The position numbers and the translations under genes are program-made. Positions 1-13,254 of a stretch of 64,000 nt of DNA are shown here, one piece after another; position 1 is the first letter of the stretch, and every line of letters begins with the position of its first letter. Under the pieces are notes generated by a model. It was given only the letters and a program-made list of their open reading frames with translations. It did not search any database and had not been told where the DNA came from. Source of the DNA: Thunnus maccoyii (lineage: Eukaryota > Chordata > Actinopteri > Scombriformes > Scombridae); assembly GCF_910596095.1 (NCBI RefSeq), contig NC_056555.1:12950001-13014000 (forward strand), given 5' to 3'.

Positions 1-2569
1 TGAAATTCCCACACAAACACTATATACTGATTCATTAAAAAATAAAGATGTCATTACTCCCTGCACTGTGTTTTTCTACAAGTTGTCTAACAGCAGGCGA
101 GCTGAAGGATTGTTTAGGAGTAACTCGGATGCCGAGGATGAATTGCAGAGGCACAGCGTGATTCTTTCACTTTCTTTTCTCAGAGATTTTGGGCAGCAAA
201 GCTCGCCTACACACACCAGCTGGCTGTTGTCTGGGGGAATCGCCTCAGCCATCTTTTATCTGATGAAATCAGAGGAAATCCACAAGCAGCCCAAGGCAGA
301 CCACACATCCTTTTTTTTTTTTTTTTATTCCTCTACTCAATAATTCTCAGTGATAGGCCTCTTCTTTAAGCACTGGCACCACTCCTCATTCCAATTAGTG
401 AAGGGCAAAGAGGCCCCCTTGTTTGTCGGCGTGCAAACGGTAATTGGATAATCCCTGAAATTTGGGCGAGTGCACAAAAGGGAATCTGTAATTAAACCAC
501 AAAGTCTGTCAAATATTGACACAGATGAGTCCTGCAAAGTATACGTAGATACAGGGGATGAGTCAACATTAATGTGCAGGTTTTTCAAATTCCACAAATG
601 ATTCCTGTAAAACCAAAGTTTTATGCACAAGGGGGAATGATGAGTTTTTGTTGTGAAGTTTAGCTTCTATTAAAAAATACTGAAAAAAATCAAATCCATC
701 CTAATATTAGGATGGATTTGATATTAGGAACATTATTTTGCATAATCCCTTTGATTAATTATCTTTAAAAAAGCTTTAAATCCACCTTTAACTTGTCTCC
801 TCATGTTCATTTATATCTCTATTTATGAGCAGTTGTGCTCAGTGTGGCACATTTAGCTTCACCATCAGATTCACTAGGTTGTTGTGTTTCAGGTGGTGCA
901 ATAGAGTGTGTGTCACCATCTACATTAACTGAGTTTCCAAAATAACATTTCCACATTTGCAAAAAGTGAGAGCTACTCATACAAAAACAAAAAAAAAAAA
1001 TAGAAAGTAATTTAGTAATCAGAAAACTGTAAAGTGTTAATAGTCCTTGTTTTGCAGCCGCCTTATAATGAAAGTTCCTCAACTGAAGTCCATTCGCCAT
1101 CTTTGAATCGATCGCTACTAACAGTGTGACCTGTGGACGCCCCATTCTGACAGCAGTGTGCTGAGTTACACAGATTTTTCTCAACGTCTCACTAAAACCC
1201 ATCACAAGGAGACGTCTCCTCTCAGAGTCCACTTAATGAGAGTGTAGCGTCAGCGTTTTGGCTGCAATTACAGTGCTTAGGACTCTTTAATGATATGTTA
1301 ATGGCTTGGCTGTATTACCTCTCAGCTGCCCAAACAACATTAAATACCCTGCGGCTGATTAATCCGGCATCCACAAAAACACCCAATTAGAGGGAAAATG
1401 TTTGAATCTTCTTCTGCCAACAACATTGAGCCAAAAAAGACACGCACTGAAAGAAATGCTATATTTTCCCCAAGATACACTAATGGAGAAGATAACTGGG
1501 GCTTTAAAATCAATTCATTCCTTTTTTACACTGAATACATGATTATTTCTTATATTTTAGATGTTCCCTAATGCAGAATGACTTCAGAAGAGTTAGGGTT
1601 ACTTTGCTCAAGGGCACTGTGCCAAAACACACAGCTGTTGTTGAACACTGGGTGTCATGAGGGTCAAACCTGTGACCTCTCAGTTACATAACGCTCTGTC
1701 GAGCCAGCAGGCCTCCCTGCCTACTCACTGCTGCTCTGCAACAAAAGTCAGAGATACCAAGAGACACAGTTAAAACATCTAACATGACTTGCACTAATTA
1801 AGTGCATGTTGTTTTTTTGTTCTACTTAAAATGAAACACCTTGAAAAAATGATGAAAAGTTACAGTCATATTAGTGAGATGACTCCTGACAGAGGTGCTG
1901 AGGAAAACTTTAAAGAAACTATCATCAAAGCAATGACATCCTCCTCAAAAAAAACCTACTGTTCTGCATTTTAAAGCAAAATATTCATTAAAAAAACAAA
2001 GCTCATTCCTCAGCATTACCATTGTGCCAACTACGATTAAGCAGCGACACATTTCCAACAACTCCCAGTGCAACTTCACTCTTGTCAGCACATGATTGCT
2101 GTCGACGTAGAACTCAGGGGGCAATAGTGATTATTAATGTGCAACATCTGAAGTCAACCTCATGAGGGGGAATTCATTTTCCAGGAGTTCCTTTCGTAAC
2201 GTACACAGAGCAGTGACAAAGCACTGCCGAGTCCGTAGAGGAGGAGGAGATCCCAACCCATCTACAAAACACACAGACAACAGAAAGTAGCGAGAGAAAC
2301 TAAAGTCAGATGGTTAAAGGTATATTTTGTCTTGTATTGTGCTTGTACCTAATTCATTCCCAATTTATGGTGCTTTACAGTTTACTTTATACAGCAGTAT
2401 ATAGAGATGGGTGACAAATTGAAGGAAACCCCAACATATAGTGTCCTGGTAGGATGTTGTTCAACCACTAGTCTCAGAACAGCTTTAATGCTGATTGTCT
2501 TTCAACTCCACTCCAGAAACATACACTGGAATAATACCTGTTCTCTACTAATTTGAGAAAACGCAACTA
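1..2569. other. Stretch without a recognised gene
   Basis: I see no multi-exon reading frame and no recognisable domain. The short open frames lack splice context and resemble chance frames. The segments near 340-560 and 1250-1400 are less repetitive than their surroundings and carry several homeodomain-type ATTA/TAAT cores, so they could be conserved non-coding DNA, but that cannot be judged from one sequence. A perfect palindrome at 689-722 is listed separately. Confidence 0.5.
689..722. repeat. Perfect 34-bp palindrome
   Basis: Two 17-base arms meet with no spacer at the central AATATT, and every base pairs. The left arm begins ATCAAATCCATCC. Flanking bases do not continue the symmetry. 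It may be the junction of a small foldback element or a chance inverted duplication. No gene is near it. Confidence 0.9.
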
Positions 2570-2574
2570 CATTT

Positions 2575-3054
2575 TGTCATGATCCCTGCCTCCGTCCTGT
2601 TTATATTGTTTCCGTCGCCCTTTCTGTCTCTGTCCCTGCCTTCAGCCCCACACTCTCTCTTCTCTTGGTTTTGCCGTTCTCCACCTGTCTACCAGATGCC
2701 CCTGGACTTTCTTGCCTGGATCCAACACCTACCTGCTCACCTGTTGCCACTCCCCAATTATGCTCACCAGATGCTCATTACCTCATCAGCCCCAGTAGCT
2801 TATAAACTGGTCCTCTGCCATCCGTCCCCTGCCAGTTTGTTGATGTTGCTTCACTGTATACTTGCATGCTAGCCACCCTGTTACCTGTTTACATGTGGTT
2901 TAGACCGTTCACCTGTTTGTGACCTGCCTGCCTTGCCGCTTCGGACTTTTTGATTATTAAATCCCCTTTTCCCCAATCTATCTTTTTGTCTTTGGTGTCT
3001 GTATTTGGGTCCTCCCCCTGTTTGCCCTGCTATCTCGTACCCACACCCATGACA
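2575..3054 (+). mobile_element. Solo LTR of an LTR retrotransposon
   Basis: The 480-bp block begins TGTCATGA and ends CATGACA, the TG...CA form of LTR ends. Identical five-base direct repeats (CATTT at 2570-2574 and 3055-3059) flank it, as expected for an integrase target-site duplication. The interior is C/T-rich and has an ATTAAA near 2956 followed by T-rich sequence, which fits a polyadenylation region and plus orientation. No internal gag or pol sequence or second LTR lies nearby, so it is most simply a solo LTR left by LTR-LTR recombination. Superfamily (Gypsy or other) is not assignable by eye. Confidence 0.82.
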
Positions 3055-3059
3055 CATTT

Positions 3060-5998
3060 AGGAAAATACACCGTGTGAGCACATTATAAACTAAAATAAT
3101 GATGCAGGAGTCAGTTCATACAGTACTTTAGTGTTGCAAATTCTCTAACAAAGGGCAAATAATCAAATTACTACTGTCACACACTCATCAAACCATTCAG
3201 TGGCCTGTGGATGGAGGCATTGTCATCCTCTGTCATCCTGTCAGGTTTTTCCTATAATTTGTCACTCTGTAACATTTATCAGAGTTCTGCAGTCAGCAAT
3301 GACTTCGCAAAATTACGTTTTTTTTAAATGAAAAACACACAATGAACTCATAAAGCATGATGCATTGTTACACTCCTTAATGATAAGTCTATATAGTCAA
3401 ATATAGTTGACAAAATAATCCCACCTTAAAGTCCATTTAGTAGCGGTTCTGTAGCTTTTGATCATATTATATGATCTTCATCAGCAGATGCAGTCGTTGC
3501 AGTTCATATTTCCATTTGTCTTCTGACGATATTAAATGCCTCTAATGCAAGTTAGTGCATCAATATTTCATCATCCTGAAAGGGCTGATACTTTAAACTC
3601 CCATCCCAAGTACATTTTACCAATATTGTTGTACTTGAGCTAAATATCATTCGTTTTTTATTTCAAATGAGTATTTTCCTATTGTAGTATTATATTTTTT
3701 AATCAATAAAAGATTTGAAGAGCATAGGAGGAGAAATAAAAGCAAAAGCTGAAGTAGTGGTTGAAATATTACTACCAGTAATAAACAGTGTTGAGCATAG
3801 TAACATGTTACAGTGATTACTTTTTACAGTAATTATACAATACAATTTGAAAACAATGAGAAAACTCCCACACACTATCTCGCTCACTGCTGGAATATTT
3901 ATTACTTCATAATGTTTCAGTCTGTCTGACTGAAGGTGTGCAAGAGTTTTTCTTATTGTTTTGACACACCTGTCGCATATTCTGTTGTGCAGAGATTTTT
4001 TTTTTTTTTCCAATTTTTGAGGGAATACAATTTGAAATTCAGTAATTACATTTCAGTTACTAATCCCAGTATCGCTCTGTTACTTTAACATTCTGGGGGG
4101 GAACCTGTTTCCTATCTTACCAGGAGTTTGATGGAGGAATATCAATTTCTCTCTGTGCATTCAGTTGACAGGCTGATATGGTGTCTTGTCAAAGTATGTT
4201 TCCCTGTCAATCTGCGTTTCCCTTTACCTTTACCTGCACACAGCCTTATCCCTAACCAGTTCTCTCTGCTATGCCTAATCATAACCTAAGCCCTAATCCT
4301 AACTGTGGAGGTGGTACAATTCTAACAGAAGGGAAACACTAATCAAAGGGCTCTGGAGGTGGCCTTACCAAAAGAGGATAAATATCCCTCCCTGTAACTC
4401 CAAAGTTGTCTTATTTATATGCTTTGTGTTCTTAGCTGACTTGCTACTGGAGGCGTACAGTGCGTGAAACCTCCAGAGGATGGGATAGGTCTTTTTCACA
4501 CATGTTTTGACATGTTACAGTAGGAAAAGCTGTAAACGATATAATTAACAATGACTGCATTCCATTTAACTGCCTCAGTCCTGCTGGTATTAGGCATGCT
4601 GGATCACTGTCATGGCTTACTGGGACACTTTACTAGAACAAGGCCATCGTTAATGTTATTGATAACACCTGTGCTTTTACCACTATGACAAGTCAAAATG
4701 TCTGCTTTGAAAAAGGCCAATTCTGGAGCGCTGCTGCTATAGTCAGCAGGACTACCATTAAGCTAGACATTGATGGTCAGTAAATACCGCCAAATGTCTG
4801 CTGGCTGTTAGTGTGACCACAACGTCTCGTTTTCTCTTCCTAGATGTGACATTGGGGTGTGGCTGCTTTAAAGTTGTTTAAATAATTACTTTTGCTAGTA
4901 ATTAGTGAACTAGTGTAATTACCTTTTCAATGAGTAATATTTCATGAGTAATTTATTACATTTTTTGACTAATTTGTCCAAAGTCTATAACAAAAGTGAC
5001 AATTTAAATGCAGTCATGTCTTTGACTAATAATATAACTACTCTTGTGGCTATTACAGCTTGTAATAGTTTAACAATCATCATTTTCTCCACCATGAAAG
5101 CTTCTTTCAGAGTGGCAGGCAGGTCTGTGCTTTTACCTCCATCTCGTCTGTCTCTTATCATCTCTCATCAGCAGGGGATGAGAAAGAGGTTGGAAGGGCG
5201 GCAGCTCATCCAAGGCAAAGAGGAGAGCCAAAAGAAGGCAGCATCCTTATCAAAGGCCTGGGTGCTGAGCCTCGGTTAAAAATAGAAACTGAGGGAGATT
5301 GGCATCGATTTCTGCAGGCGTTGACGGCCCGATTGACAGCAGCACCGTGGCGTCGGGCTGTTGAGCCATCGAGGGAATCCGCCAGACTGCCTATGATGAG
5401 ATGAGATGGGAAGATAACTTCTGACAAGCCCTCCGCCCGCCACCCATCTCTAATCACCCCGTCTGCACACACACACGCACACAAACATACACACACAGAG
5501 AGAAAAAGTAATTACCACATGCATGCACATGCACGCACACATGCCGAGACGCACACTTGCTGCCCCCTGAGCAAGTAATGGCACTTTGGCTGGCTGAGCA
5601 TCCACCTGTCTGGTGTCTCCTGCCAAGCCAAAGCTCATGTGCTCACATACATACAAAATACCTCTGGATGTCCCTCCACAGCCACCAGCCACTGTCCTTA
5701 AGGGTTATCACACTAAATCATACTCCATCAGTAAATAGTGCCTAATATCCATGAGACATCCCGAATGGGGATGTCAGCAACCTTTGTTTTACTGCTGTAA
5801 ATGATTTCCACTAAGTGATTACTGTTATTACACTGTCTACTTTACTGCACTTGAATGTTATTCCTTTCCCCGCGGTATTATTATTTAGTCAGGCAAATAT
5901 GCTTAACAGTCTTTTTATCAGTATTTTTAGGATGTCAATGTGAAAATAACAAATCTTTAAATCTAATCGGAGATTATTTTCTTCCTAGCATCTTCAAA
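3060..5998. other. Stretch without a recognised gene
   Basis: AT-rich DNA with no supported exon chain. There is a CA/AC-rich tract around 5466-5500 and a T tract near 3998-4010. Open frames around 5200-5700 fall in this CA-rich sequence on both strands and show no domain. Confidence 0.5.
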
Positions 5999-5999
5999 A

Positions 6000-7167
6000 G
6001 GAATAGTTTAACATTTTGGGGAATACACTTATTCACTTCAGTGCCAAGAGTTAGATGAGAAGATTGATATTATTTACATTTATGTCTGTTTTAAGTCCAG
6101 GTGCAATTAATTTGCCTTTTTGTCTATTACAGCATACATATCTGCTCTGTAAATAATGTGTCCTGTGTTCTCCTTTGAGAAAAAAATCAGAAACCAAATG
6201 GGAGAAATTTATATCCTTATTTCGATACAGAAAATCAAATCTTGAATAAAGCAATAACTTGGCATTCAATCATAGGCAGAGCAGACGGTCACACTGAGCC
6301 TGATAGCATCCTGCTACACAACACAAGAGCCACAGACTCTGAACAACAACCCATATCAGCTTTCCTGCTAGTCTCCCTCTTATCTAAATTACAAACATGA
6401 ACACACATCTTGTCCTGCACCTTAGCTTGTTGAATGACCCACCAAACAAACATTCAGTGGGGAAAAAGTGTGCCACAAACATCAGTTAGCAGGCTAGAAA
6501 GCTAAGTAGCTCCTCAGCTGCAGCTAATTAAACAACATGTAAACATACCTGAAAAATGACACTTTGGACCTGTTAGATGCTGGTTTGGTCATTGCTCCCC
6601 AAAATCCCTGTTATCAACACACTGTCCATGACTTGTATCTACAGCAGTTTGCTTCTCTGTTGTGTACAGTGTAACGTTGTTAGCCTGCCAGCTAATGTCA
6701 ATCAAACAAAACTCTGAAAAACCATGCAACCGGCTTATAACGAAATCAGCATTTCTGATATTTCCCCAAAGACCTGTTTTCTTTATTCATAATAATACGT
6801 TTAAAAAACATTTTTTTGATTGCAAAGACGGATGATTAAATGCCATTTTCAGTTGGACCTTATTATGAAGCTGGAGACAGAAGCCTTTTAGTCAGAAACA
6901 GGTGGCTCTGTCCGAAGGTAACAAAGTCCGCTTACCAGCACCTCTAAAACTCACTAAATAACATGTTACTGTACATCTAGTGTTAGTTTATTTAATATGT
7001 ACAAAAACCTAAGTATCCCTCTCCTGTTTCACTTACAGAGCCAAGCTAGCTGTTTCCCTGTTTTCAATCTTTATGCTAAGCTAAGAAGAGTGGCATTGAT
7101 CTTCTCATCTAACTCTCAGCAAGAAAGCAAACAGGTGTATTTACCAAAACATCGAACTATTCTTCTA
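6000..7167. mobile_element. Inverted-repeat element, family 1 (GAATAGTT...)
   Basis: The left end (GAATAGTTTAACATTTTGGG) is matched in inverse orientation at the right end near 7139-7165, where the plus strand reads ACCAAAACATCGAACTATTC. The sub-terminal parts also pair: leave-type phrases about agreeing with CATCTAACTCTC recur inverted near both ends. Related copies lie at about 52.70-53.14 kb and, as an end fragment, at 59.26-59.40 kb. No transposase frame is visible, so this is a non-autonomous DNA element or a remnant. Confidence 0.65.
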
Positions 7168-7898
7168 ACACTCAAATGTTTACAGTGAGGGCTTGTGGAA
7201 GAAATCATCTTCAATATATGGATATATGTTCATAAAATAATGTTCTAATAAATGTCCTGCCATAAAGATTTAATCTACAGGGCCTCTATCTCACTGAAAT
7301 TCATGGTCTCTCACAAAAGATGTTTTATGTTCTAGGCACCAGCATATGAGATAAGATGGTAGCCTTGGATGGGTAACAAAGCTATCTTCGTTATTTACAA
7401 TTAGAGTTTACTCTGACCCTGTGTGCCAAAGTGTTCCCTCCTCTTGGGTTGCATGATCTGTGCAATACTAGAAGAACTGACTTTTTCTTGTAATCCTTTA
7501 AGTTTTTGGTGTGACTGTATCCATGTATACACTGTGCCAAAGGCTTCTCTAATATCAGATATTTGTTTTCAATAAACTTCATATATTCAAGTAAGAATCA
7601 ACTGAAGTCTGTGGCGTTTCTTCATCTTTATTCTTTATCACAGTTTTATTGGCCAGACATTGTTCAAGTACAAGATTTCTCCAACAGGGCTGTATAGCCA
7701 GGATTATAGAGATGTTTAAGTCATGATTTAAAGTACCCCAAAGTTTTATTTAAATGAAGTTCTTTCATGGAAATTCATCTGGAAACAACTCAACTAACTA
7801 AACTCGTATTAAAATAACAGCCTACCAAAAGTTATTTCTCAGAAACTTAGGGGTTTATTAGAAAATTGCAGACCTGTAAAGTAAAGCGTTTTATTTCT
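7168..7898. other. Stretch without a recognised gene
   Basis: AT-rich sequence between two inverted-repeat elements. No exon, RNA gene or clear repeat seen. Confidence 0.5.
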
Positions 7899-8268
7899 TA
7901 AAGGACCAGTGTGTAGGATTTAGTGGTATCTAGCGGTGAGGTTGCAGATTGCAACCAACTGAATACCCCCCTTCCAAGCATGTAGGAGAAAGCAAAACAT
8001 GAAAGGCCCTCTCTAGAGCCAGTGGTTTGGTTTGATTTGTCCATTCTGGGCTACTGTAGAAACATGGTGGTGCAACATGGCAAGCTCCACGGAAGAGGAC
8101 CCACTCCCTACGTAGATATAAAGGGCTCATTCTAAGATAACGAAAACACAACAATTCTTATTTTCAGGTGATTATACACTAATTAAAACATACTTATGAA
8201 TATTATATTCCATATCTGCCAAGTCCGTTCTACTAGATGCCACTAAATCCTACACACTGCACCTTTAA
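7899..8268. mobile_element. MITE with ~20-bp or longer terminal inverted repeats
   Basis: The element opens TTAAAGGACCAGTGTGTAGG and closes with CCTACACACTGCACCTTTAA, near-perfect inverses of each other. The sub-terminal sequence also pairs (GATTTAGTGG against CCACTAAATC). It is about 370 bp long with no coding sequence. TTAA-type ends could suggest a piggyBac-like target, but this is not decisive. Confidence 0.78.
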
Positions 8269-9969
8269 TACACATATAATTCAGTTGGAGAAATATTGGA
8301 ACCTTTTTTTTTTATTATTGGCCTGGAAGTGATCAAATGTCAATATACTGAGTCTAAAGCGTAAGCTAACATTGCTAAAATAACAAATCCCCCCCCTTAC
8401 TTACATAGTATGCTAAATAGAATACATTATATTACATTTTATATTAAATTATATATATACATTAATTTCACAAATTGCCTCTTTGAAGTGTAGTATATTT
8501 AAAAATATGCAAGGAATTATTAATGAAAAAGATTCACTTAACCTATAACTTTAGTGCTCATAATTCTATAGGTTTTGAGGTTTCTGTAAGATTTTACCAA
8601 AAGTTATATAAGGTTTTCATAAGGGATTTCACAAAAACACCTGAATATCAACATCAACAACTGTGAGACTTAAAATAAAACTAGACTTAAAATCAAGTTC
8701 ATAGAAAACGATTGAGTAAAAATAAGGATGTTTAATTCTGGTGTGGGACATTTGTCACATGCAATCCTCTCTCGCACACTCTCTCTCATCCTTCTTTTCT
8801 CTGACGATTGTAAAATTATCCAATAAAGTCAAAATAATCATCATTAAAAGCCGAAAGTTTGACTTCTACTTATAATTAGGTGATTTGCAGCAATCTGCCA
8901 CAAGGACTCTGTCAATCTGTCAGCATGATCCTCCTCCTGTTAAAACCGCCTCAGAGACAATTACTCTGGGCTCCTCCTAATTAGAAACTCATTGAAATTT
9001 ATGAGTGCCTGTTATGAATTATTGAGTTCTGTTTCCTGTGAGAGATGCCATTAGGGAAGTTTAAGCAAGTGAATTTCTTAAAGGCCCCTTTATCAGTTAA
9101 TGTCCATGTTCAGTTGGATTATCACAAGGTATGTGTCTCCATCTGGTGGTGAAAAGGAGAAATTGTATATTTAAGGTGGTAAATGAGGTGTTTTAATTTT
9201 GGTAACGTTTTGTTTTACAGGTCCCCTAAGTTTATTGTAGTAAATTATGTTAGTAATTTCCAGGTATTTAATTAATTCAATTTGTAGGACATTTTACACA
9301 CATTTGGTGCAAATTATAAGAAAAAAACGTTTTTTTTTTTGCAAAATATCTTAATAAATTAGATAAATCTTGATAATTCTTTAACTGACAGAAAATACTT
9401 AGTATGTAGTTTTGTGGGCTAAACTGAACATTTCTTTGAAAGGGGTATGTAATTTGGTAGTATAAGGGAAATGTGCTCATTATAGTTTTTAAGAAACAAC
9501 TTTATATGCTGAGATGTAGTTTGATAAACTAGGAAAAAACTACACACTGAAAAGTATTTTCTGCTGTATTTTCTGTTATTTGTTATTATTTGTACCAAAT
9601 TGCACCAATGTGTCTGCAAAATAGCATAAAAATTTATAAAAGACCTGAAATTTACTAAGAAAATGTTAAGGAAAATAGTATAAAATTAAAGGGCCTGTAA
9701 AATAAAGCATTACCCACATTTTCCTATCCTGCTGTGTGACAGGTTTGAGTTAGAATATGTAAAAAAAAAATTAACAGCTAAAAATAAAAAGCTGTTTAAA
9801 TAGTTTATTATGAAGATTAAATGTCGGTTTATCTGTTGTTACAGAAGCTCTATTTCAATATTTGCAACAGATGCAACAGTAGGCCTACATACTTAAGTGA
9901 TATGAGGATGCACATTAACAGCTTGTCCAGAGTAAGGAATGAATATATTAATTCCTTCGATATATAACA
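8269..9969. other. Stretch without a recognised gene
   Basis: Very AT-rich. Around 8880-9060 the composition is more balanced, with several AATTA cores and few repeats, so this part could be a non-coding regulatory element. No reading frame with a domain was found. Confidence 0.45.
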
Positions 9970-12078
9970 TCAGACCACAGGGTTCATGGTGATGTTGTGG
10001 ACATTGAGATGTACTCTCATGTTGGATGTTTGGTGAAACGTCTTGTGACAATGAAGACACTGATAGTGAGGTTTCTCTTCTGTATGTGTCCTCATTTGTT
10101 TGCTCAGTGTTGTGTTGGACACAAATATAGTGTCTCCCCTGTGTGGTATCTCCAGTGTACAATGTGGTGAAACTCTTTCTGCATTCCCATTGATGAAGCT
10201 TCTCCCTGTGTGTGAGTGCATGAATGTTTCAGCAGGTCAACTGAGCAATAAAAGGACATACCATATGTGCAAGTGAGTGCACAAGTGAGAATTTAAGATT
10301 TGGTTTAGTAAGAAACTTCTGCAGCAGTGCAAGCAGATGAATCTCTTTTCTCCAGTGTGATACAGCAGATGAACTTTAAGGTTGCCCTGGACCTTAAATG
10401 TCTTATCACACAGGCTCCAGCAAAACAGCCCCTCACTAGTGTGAACACTGCTGTGTCGCTTCACATTTGACAGCCAGCTAAATGCCCTTCCACACTGAGG
10501 GCATGTGTGTTTTTGGTTCTTCTATGAACATTCATGTTTACGTCTAGCTGAATCTTTTTCTCGTTACTCTTTTCACACAGAAAACACTGAAAGGTGTCTT
10601 CTGCAGAGTGAACAACGTGACGCTGCTTCAGATTTTTCTCACAATTTTTGGCCTTTTCAAAGAGTGAAAACAGTGATGTCCTTTCAAGAGTTTCAGAGAT
10701 TTGAACATCTTCCCAAATTCCTGGCAGGTCACTGAAGAGAGGGGTTTTGGGTTCGTGCTGAGTGGTAGGAAGACGTTGGCTCTGCTCCCTGTAGACCACT
10801 GTATCAAGCCCTCTCTCAATGGCTCCTTGTTTCTACTCTGATCCAGATGTCACTTCACTCATGCCACTGAGCTTTCTGAGCATCTGGATTGCTGGATGGC
10901 GGCTTCACCAGCTGTTTCTGCCACAAGAGTTAGTCATGAATTCGCTCAACAGCATCTACACGCCAAGTAGACGATCCAGTCACTGCTATGTGCTTTCAAG
11001 GAAGAGACAGGTGTAATGATAAAATGATTAGTCGATTAACCAATTAGTGGATTGACAGAAAATGAAACAACAGCTATTTAGATGATTGATGCCAGACATT
11101 TGCTGGTTCCACCTTCTCAAGTTTGAGTATTTGCTGCCTTTCTTTGCTTAAAAATAAACAGTGTAAATTGAATTTCTTTGGGTTCTGACATATTTTTATC
11201 AGCCACACCTGCAAAGAAATCATCATGGACTCCTGATAATTTTACTTTTTTCTGAAATTTTATATAGACCAAACAATTAATGAAAAAAATAGTCAGCAGT
11301 TTAATCTTTAATGAAATAGCAACTGTAAGGGAGGCCTCCATGTCATGTTGGAGTTACCATAAATATCAGTTTCTAACACCTGAGCCATAATTACAACTGG
11401 AAAACTGATTTTGCTCAAAGTTCTGATATCTGACTCGGTGATACAGATGTGCCTAAAAACAAAACAAAACAAACCAAAGTCCATCATTCAAGGCAATTAA
11501 AACCAAATTTAATGGATATAGTTTAATCCTCACTCAAACAACTCTGCAATTACACATTGTAAACATGGGAATCTTTCTCATCTGCACCATCCATCCCCTA
11601 TGACATGAATGCAACATGAGATGCCTTAGTAAAGATTCCACAGCGTCATGCTCCAGCTGTGATATGCTAAAATAACGTCAGAGTTGAGAACATGCGGTCA
11701 CATCTGATAAACTATACTTAAAACCAGTTGGAAGACTTGCAACAACATCATATTTATTACCTGATTAACCATTTCCAGCACTGACCTGCATTTAAACTGC
11801 TTTTCCCAACACAAGGCAAACATAGTGACCACAGTATCCCTGCATCAAGCCATTTATACCAAACAGGGGCACTGGAAGAAGAGTCAGGCCATGTGTTACA
11901 TATTTATGTAGTTGTTGCCTACATCATGTTGACACTACAGTCGATTCCTCGCTTCAGTGTCTTCTGTTCTTAATTTCTTGTCCCTGTTTTGTTTCTCATC
12001 CATTATATGATTGACTTGATCTTCACATGTCACTGACGTTTGTTGACATGCGATTGTGGACAGGATGGTGTCTGACAT
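9970..12078 (-). pseudogene. Copy D: decayed TIN2-like/C2H2 gene (linker exon plus finger exon)
   Basis: Fourth and most decayed member of the minus-strand cluster. The linker exon is recognisable at about 12089-11935: ATG at 12078 opens [10 protein letters not shown], close to gene A and gene B, but a stop follows 47 codons later at 11935. The finger exon starts after an acceptor at 10917 with ETAGEAAIQQSRCS, homologous to gene A, and hits a stop at 10861-10859. Downstream, finger remnants appear in shifting frames (a CLHCCRSF finger near 10330, and a nearly intact last finger CLHCHKTFHQTSNMRVH near 10030). The exon is shorter than the 944-nt finger exons of A and B, so fingers were lost. 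No TIN2-like exons were found for this copy. It might instead be the 3' part of copy C with a duplicated linker exon. Confidence 0.75.
11016..11345. mobile_element. Degenerate fragment of MITE family 2 (CTGCAACTAA...)
   Basis: The phrases GATTAGTCGATTAACCAATTAG and the later TTCTCAAGTTTGAGTATTTG match the family found repeatedly between 29.9 and 37.2 kb. It lies in the region between linker and finger exons of copy D. Confidence 0.5.
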
Positions 12079-12389
12079 GGACAATTGTCCTGATGAAGAG
12101 GAAATCGTTCATTCAGGATGACCGAGACAGCATGGACAAGTCTCTAGACTGTGTTGTTGCATTGCTTGTAAAATGCTGGATAAATATTTGGTCCTTCAAG
12201 TAAAGTTTGTGTTCTAGTCTGTTTAGTGTAATGAATATTTTTAACACTCAACCTTCACCTTGTTTCAGGTTGAGAGTAAAGTGCAAATTTTCCACTGTGT
12301 GTTTTTCAGCTCATCCTAGAGTTAATCCATTTGACTGTGAAGCTTTCTACGATCACCAAAACAGTTAGCAGACAGCAAAAAAAAAAACT

Positions 12390-12480
12390 ACATGCATGAG
12401 GAGATGGATAAATTAAAAAATGGATGAATGGATAAATTAAATTAAAATTAAATAAATTAATAAAAAAATAAAAAATAACT
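12390..12480. repeat. A/T-rich low-complexity tract
   Basis: Runs of AAATTAA and GGATAAAT repeats without coding potential. Confidence 0.7.
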
Positions 12481-13254
12481 TCTCTTGGGCATCATAACAG
12501 CTCAAAGACGAACGGGTTGAGAGGTTGTCAAAGTCAAAATTCTTGAGTCTTATCTAATTTATACTCTGTAAACTCATAATTATTATTAAACTTGCTGTCA
12601 AATGTTGAGTTCTCCTGACTAAAACTTGGCTGAACACTCACTCTGTCAAGGACACTTTGAAGAATAATCAGTGTAATCAGTCCTCATTCTGTAAAGTTTA
12701 TGTTCCTGAAGATCTCAGGATGTTTTTGCAGCTTCAAAAATGGGACAGCATCAAAAAAGTGACAAGAATTAAGAGCCTATTATGCTAATACATCTTGCAG
12801 TACATGTGTGCTTTTAATATAATCATGTGCTGATTCAAAGAAATATGATTGAACTTTGTCCTACACCATGTACTGATCTGAAGCCTTCTTTAAATTTTAT
12901 ATATTTGCACAGGAATTAGTGTCTCTTTTTGTAATCAACTGAAGCATAAGACAGTAGAATAATTCCTTTATATTTATAAGAGTGTCATTTGTGTCTCATA
13001 AACACCTGGCAGGGAGAAGGTGCTTTGAGGGACTGAGATGTTGGCATGATCTGCAGGCAGAAAACACAAATAATTTGTAAAGTTTGGTCTTTTTAGCAAG
13101 TATTTTCAACTGTGGCTACAGGTTAAGTAGCCACTTATAATACAGGAAAATGACTCTGAGAATTCTCAGATTGGATGAAAGGTGTGGATTTACTAAGGTA
13201 TGTTTGCAGTTTTAAATGGAACTCTAGGTGAAGACAGCAACAGTGTGGCTTAGC

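Noticed and set aside
5206-5692. Overlapping cysteine-rich minus-strand frames
   Set aside because: The cysteines come from a CA/TG-rich low-complexity tract; no domain or splice context.
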